Origin: Tamarix chinensis
Taxonomy: Eukaryota > Streptophyta > Magnoliopsida > Caryophyllales > Tamaricaceae
Direction: 5' to 3'
Length of the DNA stretch: 64,000 bases
NCBI GenBank assembly: GCA_030549775.1
Contig: CM060174.1
Coordinates: 30,322,117 to 30,386,116, forward strand
Below are positions 1 through 12,534 of the stretch, piece after piece. Each line of letters opens with the position of its first letter. The first letter of the stretch is position 1. The position numbers were made by a program, and so were the translations under genes. The notes under the pieces were generated by a model. It was not told where the DNA came from and ran no database searches. It worked only from the letters and a program-made list of their open reading frames with translations.

Positions 1-240
1 TTTAATTATTTTATGGATTTTTTAGTATATAAATTTAGATATGGGTATCTAATAAATTAAAAATTAATATTTTGTTATTCTATCACATTATTTTTAATTA
101 AATAATTTTTCAAACTAATACTTTAATAAAAGTATCAATTTCGAACCAATATATTAAACTATATTGATTTAAATTATTAAATTAAATAATTTATCAAGAA
201 TATTACATTTTACTATTTTATAAATTAGTTTATTTTATTT

Positions 241-1500
241 TTCCTTTTTTTCCATTTCCCCTTTTTGCCCTTTTCACCTTTTTTCCTTTTCTTCTTTTCT
301 CTTCCTTTTTCTTCCTCCGGGCTGCCCGGCCTGGCCTGTCTTCCCCGACGCACGACTAGGCCACAAGCCCTCCTCCTTTTCCCCTCCTCTTCTTCTCTCG
401 TGCAACGTCGCCCGGCCTAACATTTTTTTTCCTTTCTTTCCTTCACCCCTGGACCGGCTGGCCTACCTTTTCTTTCCTACGTCAGTCTGCCCGCTCACAC
501 CCCCTCCCCTTCCTTTCTCCTTTCTTTCACGCCTGACCACCATCCTCTACCATGATCGAGCATGCCGGCAGCACCTGCAACTGCCATGCCCGGCCACCAC
601 CTACCTACCTGCTACTCTCCCTCTCTCCCCAATCATTTTCATTCCTATTTTGAACCAAACTAACCCCTACATCCCTAGCCAGCATGCCCTCTTCCTTTCC
701 TTCTTCTTCCCTCCCTTCTCCCTGCCAACCGACCACCCCTGCCACCATACTGGAGCCTCGACCGGCATCCTACTCCCCCTGTCTCTCCCTCTTCTTTTTC
801 TTCTCCCCACCAGCATTTCTTGCCCCATTTTTTCGAGCCTTATTTTCCCTTCCCCGATTCTTTTCTCTCATTTTCTCCTCCTTCCCATTTTTCCCCAGTT
901 TTTGCACGGTGCCGCCACTCGCCGCTCCAACCACCGAAACAAGCCCCTATGCCGCCCATTGCCACGCTATACCTCAGCCCTGCACCACCACGAGTCCACC
1001 TAAGCCACCCTCGAGCCCCTATAGCTCCTCCCTTCTCCCCCCTTCTTTTCCTCCCCACTTTTCTCCCTTATCGGCAGGTCACTTGCAACCTCCCCGTTCG
1101 CCGCCATCCGGCCACTCCGGCCACCACCGAAACCACCAATCCACACCCTACAACCTTTTCTACCACCCCTATACATTGTTTTCCCAGAATAAGCCCCCTC
1201 ACCCCCTCCATTTTTCCCTCCCCTTTTCCTTCCTTCTCAGCCCGGTCCACCCCGACGACCCCCTTTACCGCCTTGCTGCCGCCATCTCTACCACCCTTGG
1301 CCGCCAAAAACCCTTCCCTAGCATCCACCTACACCCCCTCTTCACTCCTGCACCCTTACCTTCCCATCTACCTCCTTTTCTAGCCTCAAGACCTTAAACC
1401 GAGCCATCTCCCCCTCCCTTCTACCTCACCCCCTTCGACCCTTTTCTTCCCCTTAATCTGCATGTGGCTCACGCTGTTCATGCAGCGTGAGCTCCACATT
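241..1500 (+). repeat. CT-rich low-complexity tract of LTR copy A
   Basis: Strongly pyrimidine-rich on the plus strand with short GC islands such as GCCCGGCCTGGCC near 322. Open frames of 72-237 codons cross it in several frames on both strands, but they are Pro/Ser/Leu/Phe-rich composition artefacts. The purine-rich tracts at 13130-14340 and 14758-15720 are its counterparts in minus-strand copies C and B, so it is a fixed part of the LTR, perhaps the U3/R promoter side. No gene is supported. Confidence 0.6.
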
Positions 1501-2099
1501 GATTTGGAATTTATTTGTCTAAATTTTGAGGTATATTAATAGTTAATTAAAGTGTATTATTATTAAATAAATTTTTATAAATTTTTATCCTTTTTAATTT
1601 GCTACTTCTAATATAATAATTATTGATATTATTTTTAGGTGTTGAGTTGCTAATTAAGCCTTGAATCTTTAACCGGGATACCAGTAAGGTTTCATTTTTG
1701 CGGGATTAAGGTAATCGTTAAACCCCACTTAAACGCATGGAAAAATGTATGCTAGCACATTAGGGATTTTAGTATGATTTTATGCATGTTATGTGTTGCT
1801 TAGTATGATATATATGGTTGCTTATATTGATTGATAAAAAGGAAAACATGCTAGCTTTTGTGCCATGTGTAGAGATGATACTTAAGGAAGGAATTTGATT
1901 ATTGATGGAAATTTTAAATGCTTGTCTATGATGTGTTATGTCATTAATGCATGAATAATATTATTGTGAGCCTAAGGATATTTTAGTAATATGCCTATGT
2001 AAGTATGTGATCTAATATATGTAGTTGCTAATGAGTATTATGTTGACTAATAGCAAGTTGGTGGAGTTAGATGATAAGAATGAAGTACTAATGTTAGTA

Positions 2100-3360
2100 T
2101 TTTATGTAGTGGTGGTAAATTCATAAGAGTGTAATGAATGGGTAAAATGGAAATTTTATAAGTGAAAAGGGTATTTTGGAAATTTTGTAGTAAAGGAGTA
2201 TTTTGGTAATTTTGAAGGAAAAGGGTAAAACGGTGATTTTGTAAGTAAAAGGGCATTTTGGTAATTTCAAAATAAAATGGTGAAATAATAATTTTATAAG
2301 TAAAAGGATAAAATTGTAATTTGTAAGAAAAAGGGGTATTATGGTAATTTTGGAGGCAAAAGGGCAATACGGTAATTTTATGATTGAATGGAAAAATGGT
2401 AATTTTATAAGTAAAGGGGTATTATGGTAATTTTTCGAGAAAAGAGTAAAGTGGTAATTTTGGAGTCAAGGGCAATATGGTAATTTTATAAGTAAGTGGT
2501 AAGAATGATAATTTTGGAAGTAAGGGGTAAAATAGTAATTTTAGAAGTAAAAGTGTATGATGGTAATTTGCAAGCAAAAGGGTAATATGGTAAATTTGGA
2601 TGTAAAGGGGGTAAAATGGTAATTTTTATAAATAAAAGGATATTATGGTAATTTGGAAGTAAGGGGTAGAAGGGTAATTTTGTAAATAAAATGATGTTTA
2701 TGGCAAACTTGGGAGTTGGGGTAACTTGGTAATTATAAAAATAACGAAGGGTAATTTGGTAATTAAATTATGATTATAGAAGGGCGACATAATATTTATA
2801 AAAATGAAGAAGGGTAAATTGGTAATTATAATTATGAAGAAGGGTAAATTGATGTTTATAATAATGGAGAAGGGTACAATGGTAATTATAATAATTAAGA
2901 AAGGTAGAATGGTAATTATGACAATGAAAAGGGGTAATTTGGTAATTTAACCAACTAAGGGGCAATTCGGTAATTATGATGATGAAGAAGGGCAATTTGG
3001 TAATTTAATCAACTAAAGGGTGAGTTAGTAATTATTTAACCTACTAAAGGGGCAAATTGGTAATCATGATAGCAAAGATGGGTAATTTGGTAATTTATAC
3101 AACTCAAGGGCAAGTTGTTGATTGTAATAAAAGAAAAGGGCAAAAATGTAATCTAACTAACCAAATGGGAGACATGTTAAGTGTAGGAATTATGAGGGGT
3201 GAATGGTGATCTAAAAAGCGTAGGAGATAACTTGGTAACCTAAATCGGATAAGGGGTAATTTGGTAATTATGCAACCTAAAGGGTAATAGGGTAATTTGT
3301 CAAGTAAGGAAGGGATGAGTAGCGATTATATAAGTAAGGGGTACATTAGTAATTTATACC
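2100..3360 (+). repeat. Degenerate minisatellite of GGTAATTT-type units (copy A)
   Basis: About 1.2 kb of imperfect units of roughly 29-35 bp, each with a core like GGGTAATTTGGTAATTT followed by an AAGTAAA-like linker. Apparent minus-strand open frames (about 2047-2367 and 2774-2995) only translate this repeat. The same array type occurs in copy D at 5021-6014 and 16175-16345, but not in copies B and C, which carry a different minisatellite at the equivalent place. Confidence 0.8.
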
Positions 3361-4005
3361 TAACATGTCGTTGTGATTGTGGAATTTCATAATATAACTC
3401 AAATAATGTTAATTAGCAAGGTAAGAGTATTTGATAATTAGTAAGTATCACCAGAACAAATCCGAACTCGGAATTAGATGAGATTATGATGGCCTTAATG
3501 TTTTCTTTATGATATCCTTGATAATCGTCTAAATAAGAAATGACTAATGATATCGGAACGATTGAAAGTGAATAAGTATCCGATTATTGTAAATTTGGTG
3601 ATCACCTTAATTAAGACACTAATACTTAAAGTGAACGACCTCGAGATCGGGAATGGTGGCTCTTTAGGGGTCGCTACCCTAAAGACGTGGTTTAGCCCAC
3701 GATTATTATGGTATTTGCTGGTGTGCCTTTGTGCCTCAGCCAGGCCATATATCTTACTCTATTTAGCTCTACATACCTAATTAGGGGGTATGCATACTTA
3801 TGGATTAGGTGTCCTTGTCGGTAGGGTACTGAGTAGCTTTATACACCGGTACGACTAGGGTACCTTTGTGTCCCTGGGTTCTTGATCTCCTGTCCGAGGT
3901 AAATAAATAGAAAATTTGTGCTAATTAGAGAAAGGAAAGACACTAATTACGAAAGTGAAAGATTAATGAGCCGGGCCCAGTTTACTTAGGATATTGAGTA
4001 CCAAT

Positions 4006-4366
4006 CCACCGGTTATAATAGTGGCCCAAGAGCATGTTGTCCTGGCAGGTGATATTTAGTACCGGTCCACCGGATATAATAGTGGACCATGAGCATTTTG
4101 CCCTGGATGATGATTATATATATTCCGATCCATCGGCTAAAATAGTGGGGGTCCCGAGCTCAATAAAACAAGCATTGGATGTGAATAAATTATGGAAAGA
4201 TATTAATTACTTATAGTGGAACACCTTGTGAGTCGGGGCCAGACCGATCCACCGACGAATAATAGTGGCCAGGAGCGTTCTGCCCTGGAGACCGATCCAC
4301 CAGCAATAATAATGGTCAGGAGCGTTCTGCCCTATATGTATTCTGGTCCACTGGCTATAATAGTGG
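4006..4366 (+). repeat. Hairpin array, six CCAC-TATAATA-GTGG units (copy A)
   Basis: Six units of the type CCACCGGCTATAATAGTGG occur at about 4006, 4066, 4127, 4247, 4297 and 4348. They are separated by phrases such as CCAGGAGCGTTCTGCCCTG. In most units CCAC pairs with GTGG around an AT-rich loop. Corresponding arrays occur in copies B, C and D. Function is unknown; it may be a structural or transcriptional element of the LTR. Confidence 0.75.
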
Positions 4367-5020
4367 GGTTCCCGCACACACTTGGATATAACTAGAGAGA
4401 TGATTGAATAATGATGGACTAATGGCTTAAGGCTCAAAAGTATAGATTGTACTTTATAACTCGTTGATATGTGGCAACCTTGTTATATATGTGATTGGTA
4501 TATATGCACCTCTCATTACATATGTATATAGCTTGCATTATGTGTTGCATTGCGGGTCTATTTTTAAGTGTGGTATTAAATGGTTACTCAGTATCATAGT
4601 ACTGAAGGGTTCCACTCGTGGGGCCCCCTGCCTATTCAATGGGCAGTGTCCCTTGTAGGTCTTTTCAAGTGCTACTCAAATGGGCAAGGGAAAGAGAGTA
4701 AGGAATTATCCGGAATCGTTAGGGTTTTTTCCTCCTTCTCTTTTTAATTCATGGTTTTAATGTTAAGGTTGTTAATGTAACCACCACTAGTGGATTTCAT
4801 TTTTGTAAATGATTTGATACGCTACTCTGATTTAAAAATGGATTGTAAATTGTGTTTTACACTTTTATCCTTAGCACTTAGTACTAAAATGGTAGGAGTG
4901 AACCGGTCTGGTATTAAGTGTGGCGGTAATATCCCTAGAATTCATGATTTTATAATTTGCTTCCGCTAACTCTTTCAAATAAAACAAAATTTTTTAGTAG
5001 TGAATTTTGGGGGTGTTATA

Positions 5021-6014
5021 GGTAAAATGGTAATTTATTAAGAAAGAAGGATATTGTGGTAATTTGGCATAAACGAATGATATTTTGGTAATTTTGTAAA
5101 GTAAAGGGGTTAGATGGTAATTTAATAAAGGAGAAGGATATTTTAGTAATTTGGCATAAAGAAAGGGTATTTTGGTAATTTGGTATAAAGGAAGGGTATT
5201 TTGGTAATTTAACATAGAGGAAGGGTATTTTTATAATTTTATAAAGTAAAAGGGGGTAAAATGGTGATTTATTAATGCGAAGGTTATTTTAGTAATTTGG
5301 CATAAAGAAAGGTTATTTTGGTAAATTGGTATAAAGGAAGGGCATTTTGGTAATTTAATGTGATGGAAAGGTATTATGGTAATTTTGGAAAGTAAAAGGG
5401 GTAAAATGTTGATTTAATAAGGAAGAAGGGTATTTTAATCATTTGGCATAAAAGAAATGGTATTTAGGTAAATTTGTAAAGTAAAGGGATAAAGTGGTGA
5501 TTTAATAAAGGATAAGGGTATTTTGTTAATTTGGCATAAGGGAAGGGCAAATTGGTAATTTGAATAAGCAAGAAGGGTAAATTGGTAATTCAACCAATCA
5601 AAAGGACATCTTGGTAATTTTATTAAGTAATTGATTGGTATATTTATTAAGTAAAAAAGGGTAGTCTGGTAAATTAACAAACCAAAAGGTCAATTTTGGT
5701 AATTTTAATGATTAAGAAGGGAAATTTAGTATTTTAACCAACCAAATGGGTAATTTGGTAATTTTAATAAAAAAAAGTGATTTGGTAATTTGACTAACCA
5801 AATGGGCAAGTTGGTAACTTTAATAAGTATGAAAGCCAATTTGGTAATTTAACTAACCAAATGGGCAATCTAGTAATGTAACAAGTGTGAAAGGTGATAT
5901 AGTAACTTAATAAGCCTAAAGGGTAAGTTGGTGATTTAATAAGTAAAAATGGCAATTCGATAATTTAACCAACTAGAAGGTTAAAATTGGTAACTTAACA
6001 GGTATAGGGGGTAA
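5021..6014 (+). mobile_element. Long LTR copy D, left visible segment (host of A and B)
   Basis: Minisatellite sequence of GGTAATTT type, with clear 29-bp units near 5165-5225, lying between the right end of copy A and the left end of copy B. The array resumes directly after copy B at 16175, so this is one older LTR copy interrupted by B. The part left of copy A would lie outside the window. Confidence 0.65.
6010..6014. repeat. Target-site duplication GGTAA, left of copy B
   Basis: GGTAA directly precedes the left terminus TGTAACACC of copy B at 6015. The identical GGTAA follows its right terminus at 16175-16179. A perfect 5-bp duplication is what LTR-retrotransposon integrase makes. Confidence 0.85.
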
Positions 6015-6722
6015 TGTAACACCTAAAAATTCACTATCTTTTTTATTTTAAAAGCAGAAGAATTTAAAATTGAAGACTCGTGAATTCTAGGGATGTTACC
6101 ACCACACTTAGTACCATACCGGTTCACTCCGACCATTCTAGTACCAAGTACTAAGGTTAAAAGAAATTTTTGTTAAACTTTAATTAATATTTAAATCAAG
6201 AGTGCATAACATTCAAAAATCAAAGTACACATAAAAGAATTATAATTCATGTTAAAGTTCATCTCAATATTCAATACAAAGTAATAAATCAAAAAGAATA
6301 AATCCACTAAAAAAATAAATAATAGAAGGGCAATAAAATAACGAGAAGAGTGAAAACAGCCACGACACTTTCGAACCTTGAGCCAAACATTCTCAACACT
6401 TAGCCCCGTCGGATGTCTCGCCCACCTGCACAAAGTTAGAAGGGTCGACTACTCGTGGGAATGAGCAGCACCCATGAAAAGGGTAGTTAGTATGCTACGT
6501 ACTAAGTAAGGTAACCATACAATAAGGCCAATACACAAAATTCACATAAACCATGCAAGATAAAAAAAAAAGAGTATAATCCAACATAATAATATAAAGG
6601 CATATGAACATTTAGGTGAATACACCAAGATCCAATATAGACCAGATTAATTACTCAATTAATCCTTTATTGAATTATTTTCACACCATACTCTTTATCA
6701 AGACCATACGAGTACGGGAACC

Positions 6723-7058
6723 CCACTACTTTTGCTAGTGGATCGGTCTCCAGGGCACTTTAGCTTCTGGCCACTATTCTAGCTGATGGATCGGTCACTT
6801 AGGGTACATGCCCTACCACTATTATATGCCGGTGGATCGGTCTGGCCCCTTTTCTCACACGTTGTTTCACTGTACGTAATTAGTGTATTTCCCATGTCTT
6901 AGCAAACTGGAGGGTTTGGTTTATTTAGCTTGGAATCCCCCACTATTTTAGCCAGTGGATCGATCACTAGGATAGCATATCCTAACACTATTATACGCCA
7001 GTGGATCGCTCTCCAAGATACCGTAGTACCTAGCCGCTATTATGTTGGTAGATCGGTC
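6723..7058 (-). repeat. Hairpin array in copy B
   Basis: Reverse-complement form of the copy A array: units such as CCACTATTATATGCCGGTGG and CCACTATTTTAGCCAGTGG, six in all, with GATCGGTC between units. The order and roughly 50-60 bp spacing match the arrays in A and C. Confidence 0.72.
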
Positions 7059-7679
7059 TAGGCTTGGATCAATATCTTCCATATTACAAGATTAATTTTT
7101 AAGTATCTTATTTAGAAGTTTTCACCCTAAACATGTATGAATCACTCCCTTTACACTTATCCTCCAACTGATCTGTATCATATCATGAGAACCCTACACC
7201 TTCTAATTTGTCCAACAACCTCTCCTCTGTACTCCAACTCACACCAGAACTCCGACACCGAAATATATGGGTCAAGGCCCACTACTACACACCTTCAAGT
7301 CCACTTATTTCCTTACTCTAGGGTTTTTCCCAAAAACCCTAATTTAAGCCTAAGAGGCCCATCCTACTCCACCTGACACAACCCAACTCATTTTAACACT
7401 CCAAACATCACAACTCATAGATTCCACCCTTATAATTACAATTTAATCACCAAGTACACATACTACCACAAAAACCTTAAGCAGCCACACCATAACCTAA
7501 TTATCAACACAAACCCTAGCTTGATCTCCTACATACCCTTATAATGCTCCACATACTATTTTTCATCCAAAGTGTTCAAACACCCAAAAAATGCTTACAT
7601 TACCTTCCTCACATCCCAAATCAACGTTCCATACATAAATCTCACTCCCATGTAGACTTTATAGACCACATGCAACATT

Positions 7680-8290
7680 TCGAACTTTTCATGAAAACCC
7701 TAAGCTCCCATGTAAAAACCTTAGAATCAACCATGCAAACCCTAGATCCATCCATACAAAACCCTAGATTAGATCCTCCTATGCAACACCATTCAATCTG
7801 CCATGCAAAACCTTAAGTCCATCAATACAAAACCCTAGTTTAGATTCTCCCATGCAATACCATAAAATCTTCTATGCAAAACCCCAAGTCCATCCATACA
7901 AAACCCTAGATTAGATTCCCCCATATAACACTATAAAATCTACCATATAAAACCCTAATTTCTTTTATACAAAACCCAATATTCCTTCATACAAAATCCT
8001 AAATTTAATCCACACAAAACCTTAAATTCAATCTATACAAAACCCGAGATTAGATCCTTCCATGCAACTCCATAGAATTTGCCATGTAAAACTGTAATTC
8101 CATCCATACAAAACCCTAGTTTAGATTCTCCCATGCAACACAATAGATTGAAGTCTCCCATACTAAACTATAAATTAGATTCTCCCATGTTACAACATAG
8201 AGTAAATTCTCCTATACAAACTATAAATTAGATTCTCCCATGTTACACCATAGATTAGATTCTCCCACACGAAACCCTAAATTTCCCATT
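7680..8290 (-). repeat. Minisatellite with AAACCCTAG/AGATTCTCCCATG units (copy B)
   Basis: Imperfect units of about 30 bp with the phrases CCATACAAAACCCTAG and TTAGATTCTCCCATG. AAACCCTA is identical to the plant telobox and telomere unit, but the spacing and intervening sequence are not telomeric. It occupies the position of the GGTAATTT array in copies A and D. Confidence 0.7.
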
Positions 8291-8819
8291 TTATCCTTTC
8301 ACTCATAGATCATTAAAATACTTAGGTCAACTCACATCCCATGGTCAACTTATTTCCCTTTTAGTCAACTTACTCCCCTTTGGTCAACACACTTCCCATT
8401 TTCCATTTTCAACCATTTTCCCAAACAATACCACTTTTATACATCCTCACATGCATGTTTAAAGGGTCACAAACAAGTCATCACATACCACAATATTTCA
8501 TCACATATACATAATACACGTGCCATTTAACAACACATGAACACACTTTAACTCCATGCCATACTACACATGAAATAAATATAATGATAACCATAGGATG
8601 AATAACATACAAAGCAAATAATTCACATCAACATTCACACACAAGGCCTTAGTAACACCCTTACCTAAAATGACACTGGTCTTGGAGCATGCTCCTATGC
8701 CTCCTTAGAGCTTTGACTGGTCTCACCTATATAAGGGAAAAACTAGAATTAGCTTCCCTCCTACCTAAAAATACTATTACATACTAACTTGTGCTAAGAC
8801 TAGGCTTTGATAAAATACT

Positions 8820-9242
8820 AAAATAATAATAGCAAATATACCAAAAATAATATCAATGTTAATATTAACAAGAATAATAATAATAATATTAAAAATAATA
8901 ATAAAAAGGACATTATTCAAAAACAAAGTGGAATAAGGGTTTCAGCCCCTTTACTAAAATAATACTAATAATAACATTAGTAAACAAAATGAATTAGGGT
9001 TTTAACCCTAAATTAAAAATAATAAACTTATTAAATAATAATAATAATAATAATAGCACTAATAAGAATAATAAATGCTAATGATAAAATTATTAATAAT
9101 ACAAATAATAATAAGACTTAATATTTATAATACTACCACTACAATTCAAAATAGGCACACTAGGGTTTCAGCCCTATATAGAATAATAATGCCAACAATG
9201 AAAATAATAATAATAATAATAATAATAATAATCGCATAACAC

Positions 9243-9280
<38 letters not shown>

Positions 9281-9349
9281 GCAATGTTAATAGTAAAATA
9301 GTTGTAATAATAATCATTATGAAATAATAATAATATTTTGAAATAGTAA

Positions 9350-9390
<41 letters not shown>

Positions 9391-9540
9391 GATATTGATA
9401 TTAATAATAAAGAAAATAGCAACAATAAGAATAATAATAATAATAAAAATATAATAGGCCTTCAGCCCTCAATAGAAATCATAATAAAAACATTAATAAT
9501 AATAATAATAATATATTTTGAATAAATGTAATAAAATAAA
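8820..9540. repeat. (AAT)n / (TAA)n microsatellite region in copy B
   Basis: Dense runs of AAT and ATA units, longest near 9205-9280 and 9350-9390, mixed with the phrase AGGGTTTCAGCCCT seen several times. The reverse strand gives a Tyr/Leu-rich false open frame (9174-9425). Confidence 0.85.
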
Positions 9541-9759
9541 TTAAGGCTTGTAAAAATAGGGTAAAAGAGTTGAGAGGGTCTAGGGTTCAACCTTAAGCTA
9601 GTGGTGAAAGGCGGCACTAGCGGTGGTGCAAGGCGATGGTGGCAATGGTAGGAAAAAGAGAAGGAAAGGGGGAAACTTGAATGTTGGGAAAAGGAGAGGG
9701 AAAATGGAGGTGGGAGTTGGGGTGTTTAGGGCTACCTAAAGGGAGAGGAGTATAATGCA

Positions 9760-9978
9760 AATACTACTACCTATATTATTAATATTAATATTAACATTTA
9801 TATTAATATTATTATCATTATCATTATTCTTATTATTACTACTATTATAAACAACATGTATTATTATTACTATTATGAATATTATTATTATTATTACTAA
9901 TGGTACTTTTACTATTTTAAGGTAGGGTCGAAAACCCTACCTTATATTACTTTCGGCTTAAGTCATTTCATTATTACT

Positions 9979-10020
<42 letters not shown>

Positions 10021-10079
10021 TTATAATTCGATTATTATTTTCATTACTATTATTAGTACTATTTTTTAAACAATGTTTA
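9760..10079. repeat. (ATT)n microsatellite block, inverted relative to 8820-9540
   Basis: ATT/TTA runs, for example 9982-10022, with the inverted repeat GGTAGGGT/ACCCTACC at about 9920-9942. Copy C has no counterpart here: the flanking purine-rich sequence of B corresponds to continuous sequence in C near 13300-13335. The block may be a separate insertion, or a rearranged fragment next to the copy C insertion point. Confidence 0.6.
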
Positions 10080-10760
10080 GGTAACACCCCAACTCCTTTT
10101 TTTTAAAACAAAAGTAATTAAAATAGAAATACTTAAAACTTGTGAGTTCTAGGGATGTTACTGCCACACTTAGTACCAAATTGGTTCTTTCCGACCGCTT
10201 CAGTACCAAGTGCTAAGTCTAAAGAAAAGAAATAATCAATTATAAATCAATACAATCAAAATTCCAAATAAGTATTAAACGATTGTAAAAAAAAATTAGA
10301 GTACACATAAGGAATTATTATTCAACTTAAAAAGAGAAATAGTTACAACCGATAAAAGATTAATAAAAGGAAATAGAATCACATAAAGACTGAAATATGG
10401 CCACAACTCTCTCGAACTTGAGCCAACCACAAACTCAACACACAGCCCCGACTAATGTCTCGCCCACCTGCACAAAGTCAGAAGGGCATACTACTCGTGA
10501 GAATGAGCAGCGCCCATGAAAAGGGTGATTAGTACGCTACGTACTGAGTAAGGTAACCGAGCACTAAGGCCAACACATAAGCACATAATCCATGTAGAAT
10601 AATAACAAGGCATAATCGCCAACACAATAACATAAAGGCAAATGAATGATCGGGTGAAAAAGCCAAGGCCCAAAATAGTTTAGATTAATTACTTCATTAA
10701 TCCTTTATCGAAATATCTTCACACCATGCTCTTTATCAAGTCCATACGAGTACGGGAACC

Positions 10761-11080
10761 CCACTATTTTAGCAGGTGGATCGGTCGCGAGGGGTACATG
10801 CCCTGCCACTATTTTAGCTGGTAGATCAGTCGCAAGGGTAACATACCCTGCCACTATTATATGCTGGTGGATTGGTCTGGCTCCTTTCTCGTACGGTGTT
10901 CCACTGTTAGTAATTAGTATCTTTCCCATGTCTTAACAACTGTAGGGTTTAATTTTGTTGAGCTCGGGATCCCCCACTATCATAGCCGATGGATCGGTTG
11001 CGAGGGTACATGCCCTGCCACTATTTTAGCTGGTGGATCGGTCGTGAGGGAAATATTCCCTACCACTATTATGCCGGTGG
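10761..11080 (-). repeat. Hairpin array in copy C
   Basis: Units such as CCACTATTTTAGCAGGTGG and CCACTATTATATGCTGGTGG, six in about 320 bp, with GATCGGTCG spacers. It shares order and spacing with copy B. Confidence 0.72.
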
Positions 11081-11599
11081 ATCAGTCTGGGCCCGGCTCA
11101 ATATCTTCCACTTTACGTGATTAATGTTTTAAGTATCTTATTCAAAAGCTTTCATCCTAGACATGCATGAATCATTAGACATCACAATCATAAATTCTAC
11201 CATCATAATTACACTTTAATCACCAATTACACATAATACAAAAAAAAACCCTAAGCAGCCACACCAAACCCTAATCAACCACAACAAACCATAATTAACC
11301 ACTCCAAACCCTATTTAACCATAACAACCATAATTAGCCATTCCAAACCTTAATTAACCACAACAATTCACAATTAGCCACTCTAAACCCTAGCTCAGTC
11401 TCCTACTTACCCAGATAATGCTCTACGTACTATCTTTCACCCAAAGTGTTTAAACACCCAAATAATACTTACATTACATTATTTACATCCGAAATCAACT
11501 TCCCACACATAAATTTCATACCCATATAGCCATTAAGCTCCCCATGTAAACCTTCAAACTTTTTCATGAAAACCCTAAAATCCCACATGAACCCTAAAT

Positions 11600-12060
11600 T
11601 CAACCATGCAACCTTAGATTCTTCCATATAATTAAAACACTAGATTCCTCCATACAGAACCTTATATTCAATCCATACACAACCAAAGATTCATCCTTAC
11701 CAAGCCCTAAATTCAAACCATATAAAACCAAGGATTCATCCATACCAAACCCTAAATTCAAACCATATAAAACAAATGATTCATCCATACAAAACCCTAC
11801 ATTAAATCCTCCCATACAAAACCATAAATTAGATTCTCCATATAATACCATAAATTATATTCTTCCACACAAAACCATAAATTAGATTCTCCCATATAAA
11901 ACCATAACTTATATTCTCCCACACAAAACCATAACTTATATTCTCCCACACAAAACCATAAATTATATTCTCCCATATAAAACCATAAATTAAACTCTCC
12001 CACACAAAATCATAAAAATCATAAATCAGATTGTCCCGCACGAAACCTTAAATTCTCCAT
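11600..12060 (-). repeat. 27-bp minisatellite in copy C
   Basis: Near-perfect 27-bp units between about 11840 and 12010, each of the form ATTCTCCCA followed by an ACAAAACCATAA-like phrase and TTAT. The 27-bp period is a multiple of three, so minus-strand frames translate to a nine-residue repeat (GEYKLWFCV-like). That is repeat translation, not a gene. Confidence 0.8.
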
Positions 12061-12534
12061 TTTATTCTTCCATTTATGAATCATTAAAATAATTAGGTCA
12101 ACTCACCTCCCTTGGTCAACCTTTTTCCCCATCCTCCTTTTTCATCCTTTCTCCCACACAAACCACATTAACACCCTCACATGCATACCTTACAGGGTCA
12201 CAAACCATTCATTACATATACATAATACATATACCATGCAAATAATCGAAACATACTTCAACTCCACATCATACCATATACGACATAAACAATAATGATA
12301 GACATATGATGCATAACATGAGAAGCACATAATGCATATAAACACACAAAAGGACTTAGTAACACCCTTACCTGAAACAACACCGGTCTTGGAGCACGCT
12401 CCTATGCCTCCTTAGGGCTTTGACCAAATGATAACATACTAATAAAAATAACATTAAGAAAATTCTAACTTTGCTAAAGATATAGAAATAATAGAAATAT
12501 TATAAAATTTGATAATATAGGGTTAAATACTTTA

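Larger units (their letters stand above)
1..5020 (+). mobile_element. Long LTR copy A (family 1, gypsy-type), 5' end outside window
   Basis: The right end reads GGGGGTGTTATA at 5009-5020, the mutated form of the family end GGGGTGTTACA, and is followed by GGTAA, the likely target duplication. The left end is just outside the window: positions 1-240 match, as reverse complement, the first AT-rich few hundred bases of copies B and C. Order inside: AT-rich start, CT-rich tract (241-1500), minisatellite (2100-3360), a conserved block with the inverted repeat TAGGG/CCCTA near 3665-3685, a hairpin array (4006-4366), then a tail with the phrase AAGTGTGGCGGTAATATCCCTAG shared in part with B and C. No gag or pol is present, so it behaves as a solo LTR. 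LTR nature is inferred from the ends, target duplication and copies; the internal domain is not seen. Confidence 0.65.
6015..10079 (-). mobile_element. Long LTR copy B, left segment (its 3' part)
   Basis: Starts TGTAACACCTAAAAATTCAC, the reverse complement of the family 3' end. It continues with the counterparts of copy A in reverse order: the GTTACCACCACACTTAGTACC phrase (6096), hairpin array (6723-7058), minisatellite (about 7680-8280), an AAT-rich region and a purine-rich region. It is interrupted at 10080 by copy C and resumes at 14758. With copy C removed the element is about 5.5 kb. No coding domain is seen. Confidence 0.75.

Noticed and set aside
684..1397. A 237-codon plus-strand frame and overlapping frames in the CT-rich tract
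   Set aside because: Pro/Ser/Leu/Phe composition follows the pyrimidine bias; long frames occur in several phases and on both strands, and the tract is part of an LTR present in other copies.
2100..3360. Regularly spaced repeats as a CRISPR array
   Set aside because: The repeats are degenerate, the spacers are not unique, and the DNA is plant nuclear.
7680..8290. AAACCCTAG repeats as an interstitial telomere
   Set aside because: Units are about 30 bp with unrelated sequence between the AAACCCTA motifs; there is no head-to-tail 7-bp array.
9174..9425. Minus-strand frame rich in Tyr and Leu
   Set aside because: It translates the (TAA)n/(ATT)n microsatellite.
11797..12041. Minus-strand frames with a nine-residue repeat (GEYKLWFCV-like), possible repeat protein
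   Set aside because: Produced by a 27-bp minisatellite; two overlapping phases are open and there is no start context or non-repeat domain.
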